Assembly (NCBI GenBank): GCA_003134995.1 | Contig: PLDC01000025.1 | Coordinates: 306,882-370,881, forward strand | DNA length: 64,000 bases | Direction: 5' to 3' | Origin: Acidobacteriaceae bacterium | GTDB lineage: Bacteria > Acidobacteriota > Terriglobia > Terriglobales > Acidobacteriaceae | In this document: piece by piece, positions 9,097 to 18,173 of the stretch | Position numbering within the stretch: the first letter of the stretch is position 1 | How the letters are laid out: every line of letters begins with the position of its first letter | The notes under the pieces: generated by a model | Databases searched by the model: none | What the model was told of the DNA's origin: nothing | Seen by the model: only the letters and a program-made list of their open reading frames with translations | Position numbers and translations under genes: made by a program

Positions 9097-9792
9097 ATGA
9101 AATTTGGGGTTATTATTTTTCCGGGGTCGAACTGCGATCACGATGCTCACTGGACTTTGCAGCAGGTGGCGCGGCAGCCGGTTACTTTTCTTTGGCATGA
9201 GTCGCATGATCTGGAGGGGTGCGATGCGGTGATTGTCCCGGGAGGATTTGCGTTTGGGGATTACCTGCGGACTGGGGCGATTGCGAAGTTCTCTCCGGTG
9301 ATGGAGTCGGTGCGGCGGTTTGCCGATGGCGGCGGGTTGGTGCTGGGGATTTGCAATGGGTTTCAGATCCTGTGCGAGTCGGGGCTTTTGCCGGGAGCGC
9401 TTTTGCGCAACACGGGATTGAAATATGTCTGCAAGCCGGTGCAGGTGCGGGTGGAAAATGTTGCCACTCCGTTTACCAATGCTTGTTCGCAAGGCGAAGT
9501 GTTGACGATCCCGATCGGACATATGGAAGGGAACTACTTCTGCGATCCGGCGACTTTGGATCAGTTGCACCGCGAAAACCGCGTGGTGTTTCGATATTCG
9601 ACTGAGGGCGGCGAGATTTCGGCGTCGGCGAATCCGAATGGTTCTTTGGACAATATTGCCGGCATCTGCAGCGCGGGCGGCAACGTGGTGGGCATGATGC
9701 CGCATCCTGAGCGGGCTTCAGAGCCTGCGCTTGGCGGAGTGGATGGAATGAAGATATTTGATTCCATGGTCGGCGCCATGGCCGGCCGGTAG
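9097..9792 (+). CDS. purQ: Phosphoribosylformylglycinamidine synthase, glutaminase subunit
   Basis: 231 residues, full length for PurQ. It is a class I glutamine amidotransferase: GICNGFQ with nucleophile C86, and the His/Glu pair in [10 protein letters not shown] (H203, E205). The N-terminus [16 protein letters not shown] and the [15 protein letters not shown] segment are specific to PurQ rather than other amidotransferases. It releases ammonia from glutamine for the FGAR to FGAM step of purine synthesis, acting with PurL and PurS, which are not in this window. AAAGGA stands 12-15 nt before the ATG, and a TAAACT box at 9058-9063 could be its -10 element. Confidence 0.95.
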   Translation: MKFGVIIFPGSNCDHDAHWTLQQVARQPVTFLWHESHDLEGCDAVIVPGGFAFGDYLRTGAIAKFSPVMESVRRFADGGGLVLGICNGFQILCESGLLPGALLRNTGLKYVCKPVQVRVENVATPFTNACSQGEVLTIPIGHMEGNYFCDPATLDQLHRENRVVFRYSTEGGEISASANPNGSLDNIAGICSAGGNVVGMMPHPERASEPALGGVDGMKIFDSMVGAMAGR

Positions 9793-9943
9793 ATGTCGCC
9801 GGTAAAGGCCACGTTTTCCACCGCACGCGTCTAAATACCGTTTGATAATCCCGCGGCTTAGTGTTACTGTCTCCGCGAAGCGGCTTCCTCCCTTCGCCCC
9901 GGAATTTAAACATTTCATGCAGTTGCAGGGAGGAGTGTGCGGA

Positions 9944-11176
9944 ATGACGTCGAAGCAGATTCTCGATGCTTTTTCTGAAACGTTGATGCAGGACGAACGA
10001 ATCCTCAGCCCGCGGGAGCGCGAGCTGCTGATGAGTCTCCTGCAAAACTCCAGAGCAGTTTCCAGCAGCAATCCTGAAACACAATCCGCGGTAAGCGCAA
10101 CCATAGCTCGCACGGTGGGTGAAACAGTAGCGCAACGTGCATTCACGTTGTTAGGCGGCAGCATTGTGGAGCAGATCCTGGCAAGCGCGGGAATGCCCGC
10201 GTGGATAGAAGAGACGATGCCGGTCGTGGCCGGACCCGGCGCGCCACAGCCTCCGGGCAATGCGCCGCAACCGCCGGGAGTGAAGCAACCGCCCATGAAG
10301 AGTCCGGGAGCGCCGCAGCCACCGGGAGCGCCGCAACCGCCGGGAGCGCACAAGCCCGGACGCGAACCGGACCCACCGAGTTCACGTCCGCCGATGAAAA
10401 GTCCGGGGGCACCGCAGCCGCCGGGCGCGCCGCAGCCTCCGGGTGTGGAGAAGCCAGAGCGCGGGCCGCAGCCTCCGTCGCATGGTCCGCAGCCGCCGAG
10501 TGCTGTGCGGCCGTTGAGCGTTCCTATGCAGCATAGCGCTGGGTCGGGCAACGGAGTTGGTGTGTTGGAGGCACCGGCGATTGCGCGGGCACAGTGCGTT
10601 GTGCTGGATGAGTTTCTTGCTCCGCAGGAACTGGATGAGTTGGTGAACTACGCGCTGCAACACGAGGCGGAGTTTCAAAACAGCGCTGTGGTTTCGCCTA
10701 GTGGTGATCCGGGAGCGCTCGATTACTCGCATCGGCGCTCGCGCGTGCTTATGGATTTGGGAAAGCATGAGCAAATTATTCTGGAGCGAATCCGAGGCGT
10801 GTTGCCGAGTGTGTTGGAGCGGCTGGGAGTGGAAGAGTTTCCGATTACGAATGTGGAAGCACAGATCACGGCCAGCAATGACGGCGATTTTTTTGGCGCG
10901 CACTGCGATGACTCGCAGGAGATAATTGCGTCCCGCCGAATTACGTTTGTTTACTTCTTTCAGCGCGAGCCACGGCCGTTTGAAGGCGGAGAGTTGCGGC
11001 TTCACGACTCGAGTGGGAGCGATGCGCATGCGGAGAGTTATCAGAAGATTGTTCCGCAGGCGAATCAAATTGTGTTCTTCCCGTGCTCGGTATTGCACGA
11101 GATAACCGCAGTGGAGTGCCCGTCACGGGCCTTCGCTGACAGCCGATTCACCCTAAACGGATGGCTACACAATTAA
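9944..11176 (+). CDS. Prolyl-4-hydroxylase-like 2OG-Fe(II) oxygenase with internal PPG-rich collagen-like segment
   Basis: 410 residues. The start is fixed by GGGAGGAG 8 nt before the ATG; upstream in-frame methionines lack one. Three parts are visible. Residues 1-95 are mostly helical and unfamiliar. Residues 96-190 are a Pro/Gly/Gln tract with six copies of [GN]APQPPG, two of GPQPPS and a duplicated PPMKSPG unit. Residues ~215-410 form a double-stranded beta-helix oxygenase with iron ligands H320, D322 and H385 and a 2-oxoglutarate-binding R401 in RFTLNGW. Enzymes of this fold hydroxylate proline and other residues. The next gene, also an oxygenase, overlaps its last 16 bases, so the two are probably translated together. 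Self-hydroxylation is only an inference. Confidence 0.8.
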   Translation: MTSKQILDAFSETLMQDERILSPRERELLMSLLQNSRAVSSSNPETQSAVSATIARTVGETVAQRAFTLLGGSIVEQILASAGMPAWIEETMPVVAGPGAPQPPGNAPQPPGVKQPPMKSPGAPQPPGAPQPPGAHKPGREPDPPSSRPPMKSPGAPQPPGAPQPPGVEKPERGPQPPSHGPQPPSAVRPLSVPMQHSAGSGNGVGVLEAPAIARAQCVVLDEFLAPQELDELVNYALQHEAEFQNSAVVSPSGDPGALDYSHRRSRVLMDLGKHEQIILERIRGVLPSVLERLGVEEFPITNVEAQITASNDGDFFGAHCDDSQEIIASRRITFVYFFQREPRPFEGGELRLHDSSGSDAHAESYQKIVPQANQIVFFPCSVLHEITAVECPSRAFADSRFTLNGWLHN

Positions 11177-12210
11177 AAGACACGGCATGGCTTGAATGGA
11201 TTGCAGGCCTGATGGGGGTGGGGTCGCGGCAAACTCTTACCGCGGCGCTGCCCCCCGGGCAATTCCATTGTTTGCTGGATGAGTTGCCGATGCACTTGGT
11301 TCCGCAGCGGCAGCTTCGGGCCTGGTGTTGGTGGATGGACTTTTCTGCGGAGCAGTTGTTTGTTAATCCGGAGTGTTCGGTTCTGCGTGGTGGGCAGGTG
11401 CCGGTCGAGTTGGAACCTCATCGGGATTTGCTCGAGAATTTTTACTTGCAGGGAACTATGGCTTGGGTGCGTGATGCGGCTACTGGTGCGCTGAATCCAT
11501 TTTGGCTTGGTCCGCGGACGGAAGCGGTGGTTTCGAAACTTTGTGCCGGAGAACCTGTGCCTGCTTCCATTCCGGCGGATTTGCGCAGGTTGCTGGCGGG
11601 TGCTGGGATTCTGATTCCGGAGGGATATGGTGAGCGGCGTCTCGCGGAGTGGGCTGACGTTGTTCGAAAAGGCGCACAGCACTTTCGAGAACATGGTTAC
11701 GTGCCGCTGGGGCGCTTGATTCATCCGTATAATCTGGCGGCTTTGCGGCGCTATTACCGGCACGCTATTCGGAGTGGAGCGATTCGGCTGGGCGATGAGC
11801 AGAGTTCGCGGAGATACTTTGCGCACAATGAGAGCGTCGCCCGATTCTTCCATCATCAGATTGCGAACGCGGTTGGCGCGATCACGGGCGAAGCGGTGAA
11901 GCCTTCTTATGTTTATTTTGGCTCTTACTTGAGCGGCGCCGAGTTGAAGAAGCATACCGACCGGGAACAGTGCGAGTTCAGCGTTACGTTATGTCTGGAT
12001 TTTTCTCCGGAGCCGGAGTTGGCGACTTCGTGGCCTATACGGCTGGATACTCCGGAGGGGACGGTTAAGGTTTATCAGGCTTTGGGCGATGGGTTGGTTT
12101 ACCGCGGACCTCGGGTGCCTCATTACCGGCATGTGCTGGGTGACGGGCTTACGTCGACTTCGATTTTCTTTCATTATGTTAGGGCGGATTTTGAAGGGTC
12201 GTTGGATTAG
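11161..12210 (+). CDS. Second 2OG-Fe(II)-oxygenase-like protein, overlapping the first
   Basis: 349 residues starting inside the last codons of the upstream oxygenase gene (16-nt overlap). Residues ~1-160 include a Trp-rich segment and no known domain. Residues ~165-345 look like a 2OG-Fe(II) dioxygenase: candidate iron ligands H265 and D267 in KKHTDREQCE, and a distal histidine in RVPHYRH (H321 or H324). No clear arginine for 2-oxoglutarate follows at the usual spot, so activity is less certain than for its neighbour. The overlap implies coupled translation and a shared task. Confidence 0.65.
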   Translation: MATQLKDTAWLEWIAGLMGVGSRQTLTAALPPGQFHCLLDELPMHLVPQRQLRAWCWWMDFSAEQLFVNPECSVLRGGQVPVELEPHRDLLENFYLQGTMAWVRDAATGALNPFWLGPRTEAVVSKLCAGEPVPASIPADLRRLLAGAGILIPEGYGERRLAEWADVVRKGAQHFREHGYVPLGRLIHPYNLAALRRYYRHAIRSGAIRLGDEQSSRRYFAHNESVARFFHHQIANAVGAITGEAVKPSYVYFGSYLSGAELKKHTDREQCEFSVTLCLDFSPEPELATSWPIRLDTPEGTVKVYQALGDGLVYRGPRVPHYRHVLGDGLTSTSIFFHYVRADFEGSLD

Positions 12211-12212
12211 CG

Positions 12213-12244
12213 CAGTGGTCAGTGGCTAGTGGTCAGTGGTCAGT
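12213..12244. repeat. Heptamer array (AGTGGTC-type)
   Basis: Five AGT starts spaced exactly 7 nt apart (12214, 12221, 12228, 12235, 12242), units AGTGGTC or AGTGGCT. It begins immediately after the stop codon of the second oxygenase gene. The following ~90 bp contain further small hairpins (GGCACGAATGAATTCGTGCC at 12316-12335). One of several heptamer arrays in this window. Confidence 0.8.
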
Positions 12245-12368
12245 AAGATCAAAGGCGATTCGCGCGAGAGCGTGCCTTGGGCGCTGAAGCGCAGGTCAAT
12301 TTTAGCTGCTTATTGGCACGAATGAATTCGTGCCCTTCCCGAACCAAATCTTTATCCCGCTCGCTTGT

Positions 12369-14921
12369 TTAGTGCAGCCCCGAGATTAGATAGAGCACGG
12401 AGAAGACTTGGTGGTAGCTGTAGGCGAAGCGGGAGCCGTCGCGGCTCATGACTACCGGGGCGACATTGATTACTCCGACTGTTGTCTCGGGCTGCAATTC
12501 CTGAATGAGAGTCTTCTCACCGGTCGTCAGGTTGACCTTGTACACTTTCGTCGGAATGTGACCTCGAAGATATCCGTAAACGGAAGAGTTGTCATCCGAC
12601 CATTGGAGCGGGATAAACGTCGACTCAAGACCGGGAATGAGATGGGGTGCTATGCCACCGGCGGTGGGATAGACAACAACTCCCGCGTCGTCGTCGCTGC
12701 GGATAATATATTTGCCGTCGGGAGAGATCAGGCCACTGGTAACTCCTTCGGGCGTGATCGGTGTTGGTTTTCCTCCCTCAAAATCCACTAAATACATGCG
12801 CGCGCCGTGGCCGGCTTCGTTGGCGTTGATGGTGATGTGTTTTCCGTCTGCGAGAAAATGAACGTTGCCGTTGTCGATGTGCTCGAGGCCGGGTAGCGAA
12901 ATCGTACGAGGTTGACCCGGGCCGAGCGGAACCAGCGTCACGCGCCCCGGATTACCTACCAGAACGGAAATCGCCCATTTGCCGTCGGGAGAAAGGCCGC
13001 CGCCGCTGCCTTCCCCCAGTTGCACAGGCGGAGTACCGTCGAGTTTGCGAATCGCGAGCGCGTAATGGGTTCCGGCGGCTTCACTGGCGTCTTCAAAAAA
13101 AATCGACTGGCCATCGTGCGAAATATCCTTGGCAGTGGTCCAATCGCGCCAGGAAACATCTACGGCTTTGCCGTCGCGTGCCGTGGTCTCCATGGCTACG
13201 CGTTCGGCATCCACGCTGATCAGAACTCGACCATCCGGGGCCACGTCCTCCAAAGTCATGCCCGCAGGCACCTCGAGGATTGTTCGAGTGCGTCCAGACA
13301 TATCGACGGCGTGCAGGCCGCGGCTGATGCCCTTTTCGACGGCCGTAAACCAAACTTCTTTGCCATCGGGACCCCAGGCCAGGCCGTCCTCCGATTCCCA
13401 CTCGTCCGAGAGCACGGTCATACGGCCGCTAAGGTCGATGACCGAAACGTGGCCGCGGTCATCCCATAGCGCAGGATGGTCCATGAAAGCGATCTTGTCA
13501 CCTTGCGGCGAGACGCGAATATGGCTGATCCAACCCTTGCTTTGGTAGAGAGAATGACCGATGGGATATTCGATTCGATCGCTGTTTTGTGTGCGATGGA
13601 CTACGGCGAGTTCACCGCTCGGAGACCAATCTGCCCACGGGACGTTTTCGAGAACCTCGCGTGGGGAACCTCCGGCCAGCGGTGTGCGGGCAAGGGTGGC
13701 GCCTTCGACCTCCAAGTGTGCGGCATACTTTCCGCGGAGAGCGACCGCGAGTTCGCCGGTGCGGGAGATCGAGAGCAGGGCTGCATCGGCGAGAACGAGC
13801 GGCTGACTTAGAAGGGAATCGCCGACGGTGGAGAAGAGCTGAATCGGGTTGCCGTTCCAGGATGCGCCATACACAATCGTCCGATAGTCGGGGGCGAAGC
13901 GAGCCGAGTACAGTGTGCCTTGTTCATAGGTCAGACGTTGGTAAACGGGAGATTGGGCGCGATGTTGCCAGCGATTGGCCAGCAGCCATAGCGTTGCAAC
14001 CAGCAACGCTGCGGCAACTGCCCAGGGAACGATGGCTGGCTGCGGTCGGGGACGGGCCTTGAGCCGGACTGGTGCGGTAGTGTCTGCCAGAGTGTCGAGC
14101 GCAAAGGCTAGATCGCGTGCTGATTGGAAACGATTCTCCGGCTCCTTCTCCAGGCAGTGGCGGACGATCTGCTGAAAGGGTACGGGGACGCTGGCTTGCT
14201 CGAGATTAATTTCGGCGGGATCTTCTTTGAGCACTGCGGTGATTGTGTCTACTTCGGTCTCGCCGCTAAAGGCTCGGTGCCCGGACAACATTTCGTAAAG
14301 AATTGCGCCCATGCTGAAGATGTCGCTGCGGTGGTCTACGGCCTTGGCTCGAAGCTGCTCGGGCGCCATATAGGCGACGGTGCCGACGATTACGCCGCTC
14401 TTCGTTACCGTGGTCATTTCCTCCACGGAGCGTTCGGCGTCTTCCGGCGCGGATTGCAGCTTGGCTACACCGAAGTCGAGAATCTTAACGCGCCCGTCGG
14501 TAGTGACGAAAAGATTTTCGGGCTTGAGGTCGCGATGGATGATGCGGTGATCGTGCGCGGCGATTAGTCCCTGTACGATTTGCTGGGCGTAGTCGAGGGC
14601 GAGGCGGGCGGGCAAGGCTCCTTCGGTGAGGCGCTGGCGGAGGGTGTTGCCCTGAAGCAATTCACAGACTATGTAGGGAGATCCGTCGTGGAGGCCGACG
14701 TCATAAACGGCGACGATGTTTGGATGATTGAGCGCGGCGGCGGCGCGGGCTTCGAGTTCGAAGCGGCGGAGGTGATCGGGATTTTGGCTGGAGGCGGGGC
14801 GGATCAGCTTGAGAGCTACATCGCGCCCTAGCCTTTCATCGCGGGCGCGGAAGACTTCGCCCATGGCTCCGGAGCCAATCTTCTCGATGACCCGATAGTG
14901 ACCTATAACTTGGTCATTCAT
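12369..14921 (-). CDS. Transmembrane Ser/Thr protein kinase with TolB/WD40-like sensor half
   Basis: 850 residues from the ATG at 14921; an ATG 24 nt earlier is possible. Residues 1-270 form a Hanks-type kinase: glycine loop GSGAMGEV, K38, catalytic loop HRDLKPEN (129-136), DFG 149-151, APEQ in the activation segment, so it should be active. One membrane helix follows at ~300-325 (VPWAVAAALLVATLWLL). The remaining ~520 residues are a repeated beta region with SPDGK and ApDGRV motifs typical of TolB/WD40 propellers, placed outside the membrane. This architecture is common in Acidobacteriota; it presumably senses an extracytoplasmic ligand and phosphorylates cytoplasmic targets. It is monocistronic. 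Confidence 0.9.
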   Translation of the reverse strand: MNDQVIGHYRVIEKIGSGAMGEVFRARDERLGRDVALKLIRPASSQNPDHLRRFELEARAAAALNHPNIVAVYDVGLHDGSPYIVCELLQGNTLRQRLTEGALPARLALDYAQQIVQGLIAAHDHRIIHRDLKPENLFVTTDGRVKILDFGVAKLQSAPEDAERSVEEMTTVTKSGVIVGTVAYMAPEQLRAKAVDHRSDIFSMGAILYEMLSGHRAFSGETEVDTITAVLKEDPAEINLEQASVPVPFQQIVRHCLEKEPENRFQSARDLAFALDTLADTTAPVRLKARPRPQPAIVPWAVAAALLVATLWLLANRWQHRAQSPVYQRLTYEQGTLYSARFAPDYRTIVYGASWNGNPIQLFSTVGDSLLSQPLVLADAALLSISRTGELAVALRGKYAAHLEVEGATLARTPLAGGSPREVLENVPWADWSPSGELAVVHRTQNSDRIEYPIGHSLYQSKGWISHIRVSPQGDKIAFMDHPALWDDRGHVSVIDLSGRMTVLSDEWESEDGLAWGPDGKEVWFTAVEKGISRGLHAVDMSGRTRTILEVPAGMTLEDVAPDGRVLISVDAERVAMETTARDGKAVDVSWRDWTTAKDISHDGQSIFFEDASEAAGTHYALAIRKLDGTPPVQLGEGSGGGLSPDGKWAISVLVGNPGRVTLVPLGPGQPRTISLPGLEHIDNGNVHFLADGKHITINANEAGHGARMYLVDFEGGKPTPITPEGVTSGLISPDGKYIIRSDDDAGVVVYPTAGGIAPHLIPGLESTFIPLQWSDDNSSVYGYLRGHIPTKVYKVNLTTGEKTLIQELQPETTVGVINVAPVVMSRDGSRFAYSYHQVFSVLYLISGLH

Positions 14922-15059
14922 GCTGCAATAACGCCCCGCTGGCATGTTAGGGGCGCATGTAGGTTGGAGTCAATCACCTAATCGGGGAAGTGGCCGGCCC
15001 GAATGGGGGATGGGGGAAGTGTTTAAGTAACCGCACGGCACTCTTGCTGCCCCCGGCAC

Positions 15060-15105
15060 GGCGGGCGGGACGCCCGCCCGACAGCCGCCGAGACGGCGGC
15101 GCTAC
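15060..15105. repeat. GC-rich hairpin pair
   Basis: Two adjacent stem-loops, GGCGGGCGGGACGCCCGCCC (15062-15081) and GCCGCCGAGACGGCGGC (15086-15102), followed by GCTACGAC. A fragment of the same kind (GGCGGCGCGACGCCGGCGCTAC) lies at 47529-47550. It sits between divergently arranged genes, so it is unlikely to be a terminator and is best viewed as a dispersed repeat. Confidence 0.5.
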
Positions 15106-15129
15106 GACTGCTGCGGAGCCTGATCAGGG

Positions 15130-15158
15130 TGCCGGACGAAGATAGGCCGTGCTATAAT
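15130..15158 (+). promoter_or_regulatory. Probable promoter of yebC
   Basis: A perfect TATAAT (15153-15158) with a weak TGCCGG at the -35 position, 17 nt away. It lies 92 bp before the yebC start codon, with no other gene between. Confidence 0.5.
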
Positions 15159-15250
15159 TCTTTTTCGCCTGCATACTTTCGAGGCAGTCTGTGATCTTTC
15201 TACGGGCGGAATCCCGCGATTAAACGAAATTATCGGATCGAGGTCTAGCC

Positions 15251-16000
15251 ATGTCTGGCCATTCAAAGTGGGCCACAATCAAGCACAAGAAGGGCGCGCT
15301 GGACGCCAAGCGCGGCAAGATTTTTACCCGTCTCATCAAGGAAATCAGCATTGCCGCGAAGAATGGCGGCGGCGACCCTGATTCGAACCCGCGGCTGCGC
15401 GGAGCTATTCTCGCCGCCAAGAGCGAGAACATGCCCCAGGACAACATCAAGCGGGCGATTCAGCGCGGTACGGGAGAATTGCCTGGCGCGACCTACGAGG
15501 AGTTTTCGCTCGAGGGTTACGGGCCCGGCGGAGTGGCTGTTCTGCTCGATATCAATACCGATAATCGCAATCGTACGGTCAGCGAGATTCGCCACTGCTT
15601 TGGCAAGAACGGCGGCAACATGGCCTCAGCCGGTGCCGTCGCGTATATGTTCCACAAGAAGGGCGACATCCTCATCCCGAAGAGCGCTGCGAAAGAGGAT
15701 GACCTGATGAATATCGTCCTCGAAGCCGGCGGCGACGATTTGAACGATGATGGCGAGAATTGGGAGATCCTCACGGAGCCTTCCGCTTTCGAAACTGTGC
15801 TCGAAGCGGTGAAGAAGGCGGGGATTGAGCCGGCGTCGTCGAGCGTGGCGATGATTCCTGACACCTACGTCAAACTGGAAGGTCAGGCGGCCAACACGAT
15901 GATTCGTCTGATGGAGGCGCTTGAGGATCAGGACGACGTGCAGAACGTGCACTCGAACTTCGATATTGACCAGAAGTTGCTGGAAGAAGTGGCTGGGTAG
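15251..16000 (+). CDS. yebC: YebC/PmpR-family regulatory or translation-associated protein
   Basis: 249 residues, normal length. The N-terminus MSGHSKWATIKHKKGALDAKRGKIFTRL (read as the first 28 residues) is the hallmark of the family, as are the later DNRNRTVSEIRHCF and SAGAVAYMF segments. Members bind DNA and act as transcription regulators; some, such as Bacillus YeeI/YebC2, help ribosomes through proline-rich stretches. In many bacteria it neighbours ruvC; here it stands alone between a TATAAT promoter and a Rho-independent terminator, so it forms its own transcript. A role on proline-rich proteins could matter for genes such as the PPG protein at 9944, but that is speculation. Confidence 0.95.
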   Translation: MSGHSKWATIKHKKGALDAKRGKIFTRLIKEISIAAKNGGGDPDSNPRLRGAILAAKSENMPQDNIKRAIQRGTGELPGATYEEFSLEGYGPGGVAVLLDINTDNRNRTVSEIRHCFGKNGGNMASAGAVAYMFHKKGDILIPKSAAKEDDLMNIVLEAGGDDLNDDGENWEILTEPSAFETVLEAVKKAGIEPASSSVAMIPDTYVKLEGQAANTMIRLMEALEDQDDVQNVHSNFDIDQKLLEEVAG

Positions 16001-16020
16001 TTGAACTGGGATTTTGTTGA

Positions 16021-16047
16021 AGCCGCCCCTTGCGGGCGGCTTTTCTT
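16021..16047 (+). terminator. Rho-independent terminator after yebC
   Basis: Stem AGCCGCCC / GGGCGGCT with a CTTGC loop directly followed by TTTTCTTG, 20 bp beyond the yebC stop codon. Confidence 0.85.
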
Positions 16048-16261
16048 GTTGCGGCGTCCTGTTGTAATTTTTTGCTGATGGGCGGGTCTCAAAAGTTTTC
16101 AACACAACCGTGGATAATTCTGTGGAAAAGCACGGAAGTATTCTCGTAAGTGACTCAGCTTAGAGATGGTTCAGCACTTTGCACCGGAGCGAGTGCTGGC
16201 ACTTTCGTGCTGCAACCTTCGGCGCGCCGTGCTTGGTTTTGAATTCCGACTTGATGCTTGA

Positions 16262-17020
16262 ATGGCGATCTCGAAACTTAGACTCGACAAACTTCTGGTG
16301 GACCGCGGATTGGCTGCTTCTCGCGAACGTGCGCAAGCTCTGATTCTCGCGGGGAAAGTGTTGGTCGACGATCAGAAGATTGAAAAAGCTGGGGCGCAGG
16401 TTGATGCGGAAGCGGTGATTCGATTGCTTGGCGAAGATCTGAAGTACGTTAGCCGCGGCGGACTTAAACTGGAACGCGCGCTTGAACACTGGCGGATCGA
16501 TGTCGCGGGCAAAGTTTGTCTTGACCTTGGCGCTTCGACTGGAGGGTTTACCGATTGCCTGCTGCAGCGCGGTGCGGCTCGCGTGATTGCCGTAGACACC
16601 GGGTATGGGCAGATGGATTTCAGGCTTCGGCAGGATTCGCGGGTTCGACTGCTGGAGAAGACGAATGCGCGATATCTGACGGAAGATGTTCTCGCTGAAA
16701 AAGTGGACCTCATCGTTGTCGATGTGGCTTTCATTTCGGCGACGCTGGTGCTGCCTGCTGTGGTGAACGCTGCGTTTCCGCAGTCGGTCGAAGAACGGCG
16801 CGGGCGGCAAGTGGTCGTCCTGGTGAAACCTCAGTTCGAGGCAGGAAGGGAATTCGTGACCAAGGGAGGGATTGTGCGCGACGAGGCGGCCCAGTTGGCG
16901 TCGGTCGAAAAAGTGAAGGTGCGTTTGCTAGAGCTTCAGTGCGCTTACGCCGATGTCATCGAATCGCCGATTCTTGGCGCGGAAGGGAATCGCGAATTTC
17001 TGCTGCGGGCTGTTTTCTGA
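16262..17020 (+). CDS. tlyA: TlyA-family rRNA 2'-O-methyltransferase
   Basis: 252 residues. An S4 RNA-binding domain (residues ~5-65, LRLDKLLVDRGLAASRERAQ) is followed by an FtsJ/RrmJ-like Rossmann methyltransferase with the AdoMet loop CLDLGASTGGFTDCLL (~86-101) and motif VDVAFIS. Related TlyA proteins methylate cytidines in 16S and 23S rRNA and affect capreomycin sensitivity; older annotations call them hemolysins. NAD kinase follows 200 bp later, a common partner in bacteria (tlyA-nadK-recN order), although here a dispersed repeat lies between the two. Confidence 0.9.
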   Translation: MAISKLRLDKLLVDRGLAASRERAQALILAGKVLVDDQKIEKAGAQVDAEAVIRLLGEDLKYVSRGGLKLERALEHWRIDVAGKVCLDLGASTGGFTDCLLQRGAARVIAVDTGYGQMDFRLRQDSRVRLLEKTNARYLTEDVLAEKVDLIVVDVAFISATLVLPAVVNAAFPQSVEERRGRQVVVLVKPQFEAGREFVTKGGIVRDEAAQLASVEKVKVRLLELQCAYADVIESPILGAEGNREFLLRAVF

Positions 17021-17037
17021 TTGGGGCAGTTTGGTAA

Positions 17038-17140
17038 GGAAGCGAGCCAAACGCGCGATTATTGCGTCGCAAAGAACGCGACGCTTCGCGCGGCTCGCCC
17101 AGATCCTTCACTGCGCAAAGAACGCGCGTTCAGGATGACA
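17038..17140. repeat. Dispersed ~103-bp repeat, copy 2 (inverted relative to 4591)
   Basis: Runs from GGAAGCGAGCC to CAGGATGACA and is the reverse complement, with scattered changes, of 4591-4694. It begins 17 bp after the tlyA stop codon. Confidence 0.75.
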
Positions 17141-17222
17141 ATCAAGCGGCACCGCTGGCAATCCTGCGCGGTTACGATTTTCGGCTTTTATTTCTGTACA
17201 ATCTTTCTTTCTGTCTTCCAAC

Positions 17223-18104
17223 ATGCCGAGCTCGACTTCATCATCTTTATCGAAAACAGCGGCCATCATCTCGCGTCCGGCGCGGCCGGAAGTTGCGCGC
17301 ATATTTCCTGAACTGCTGGCATGGCTGAATGCGCATGGCTACAAGGTTATTGTCGATCCGGAGACGGCAAAATATTCCACAGGCCAGGAGGAAGTGCTGC
17401 GCTCGGAAATGTCGTCGCGGCCTTTGGACCTGGTGGTCGTGTTGGGCGGCGATGGGACGCTGCTATCGGCGGTGAGAGTCACGGCTTCAACCGATGCTCC
17501 GCTGCTCGGCGTGAACCTGGGCTCGCTCGGCTTTCTTACCGATGTTCCGCTGCCTTCTCTGTTTTCCATGCTCGATCAGATTGGAGAAGGCCGCGCCCCC
17601 GTGGAAAAACGTTCGCTGATGCAGTGCGATTTGCTGCGCGGCGACGAGGTGCTCGGAACCTACAAAGCTTTCAACGACGTTGTCGTGAACAAGACCGCAC
17701 TGGCTCGCCTTAATAATTACGATCTGTTCGTCGACAAGGCATTTGTTTCGAGCTACCGCGCCGACGGAATGATCGTGGCTACGCCAACAGGTTCGACGGC
17801 TTACTCGCTTTCGGCGGGCGGCCCCGTGGTTATGCCGACCGTCAATGCGTTTGTGATTACGCCGGTGGCGCCGCACTCGCTTACGCATCGTCCGCTGGTG
17901 GTGCCGGATTCTGCCGTGATTGAAATTCTGCTGCGCAGCGATGAGGAAGTGGCTTATCTCAGCATGGATGGGCAGCCTGGGCTTGATCTGAAGGATGGTG
18001 ACCGAGTGCGCTGCCGGCGCTCGGAGCACAAAGTCAGCCTATTCCGCACCGAGGCGGACTTTTTTCACGTGCTGCGCACGAAATTAAAGTGGGGAGAGCG
18101 ATGA
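17223..18104 (+). CDS. nadK: NAD kinase
   Basis: 293 residues. It phosphorylates NAD to NADP in the cytoplasm using ATP or polyphosphate. The signature GGDGT (75-79, catalytic D77) and the NAD-binding FNDVVVNK segment are present, as are TGSTAYSLSAGGP and the SMDGQ region. Length and order match the family. The ATG at 17223 follows TTCCAAC without a clear Shine-Dalgarno. Upstream is tlyA, separated by a repeat copy; downstream is a heptamer-like array and convergent lysA. Confidence 0.95.
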   Translation: MPSSTSSSLSKTAAIISRPARPEVARIFPELLAWLNAHGYKVIVDPETAKYSTGQEEVLRSEMSSRPLDLVVVLGGDGTLLSAVRVTASTDAPLLGVNLGSLGFLTDVPLPSLFSMLDQIGEGRAPVEKRSLMQCDLLRGDEVLGTYKAFNDVVVNKTALARLNNYDLFVDKAFVSSYRADGMIVATPTGSTAYSLSAGGPVVMPTVNAFVITPVAPHSLTHRPLVVPDSAVIEILLRSDEEVAYLSMDGQPGLDLKDGDRVRCRRSEHKVSLFRTEADFFHVLRTKLKWGER

Positions 18105-18111
18105 AGAATTG

Positions 18112-18142
18112 TCGATTGAGTGATTGGTGATTGTCGATTGAA
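18112..18142. repeat. Heptamer-like array (GATTG units)
   Basis: Four GATTG cores at 18115, 18123, 18130 and 18137, i.e. spacing 8, 7, 7, just after the nadK stop codon. It belongs to the class of 7-nt periodic arrays described in the findings, although its core differs. Confidence 0.6.
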
Positions 18143-18173
18143 AAACCTTGATGCCGATGGTTTCAGGCGACAA

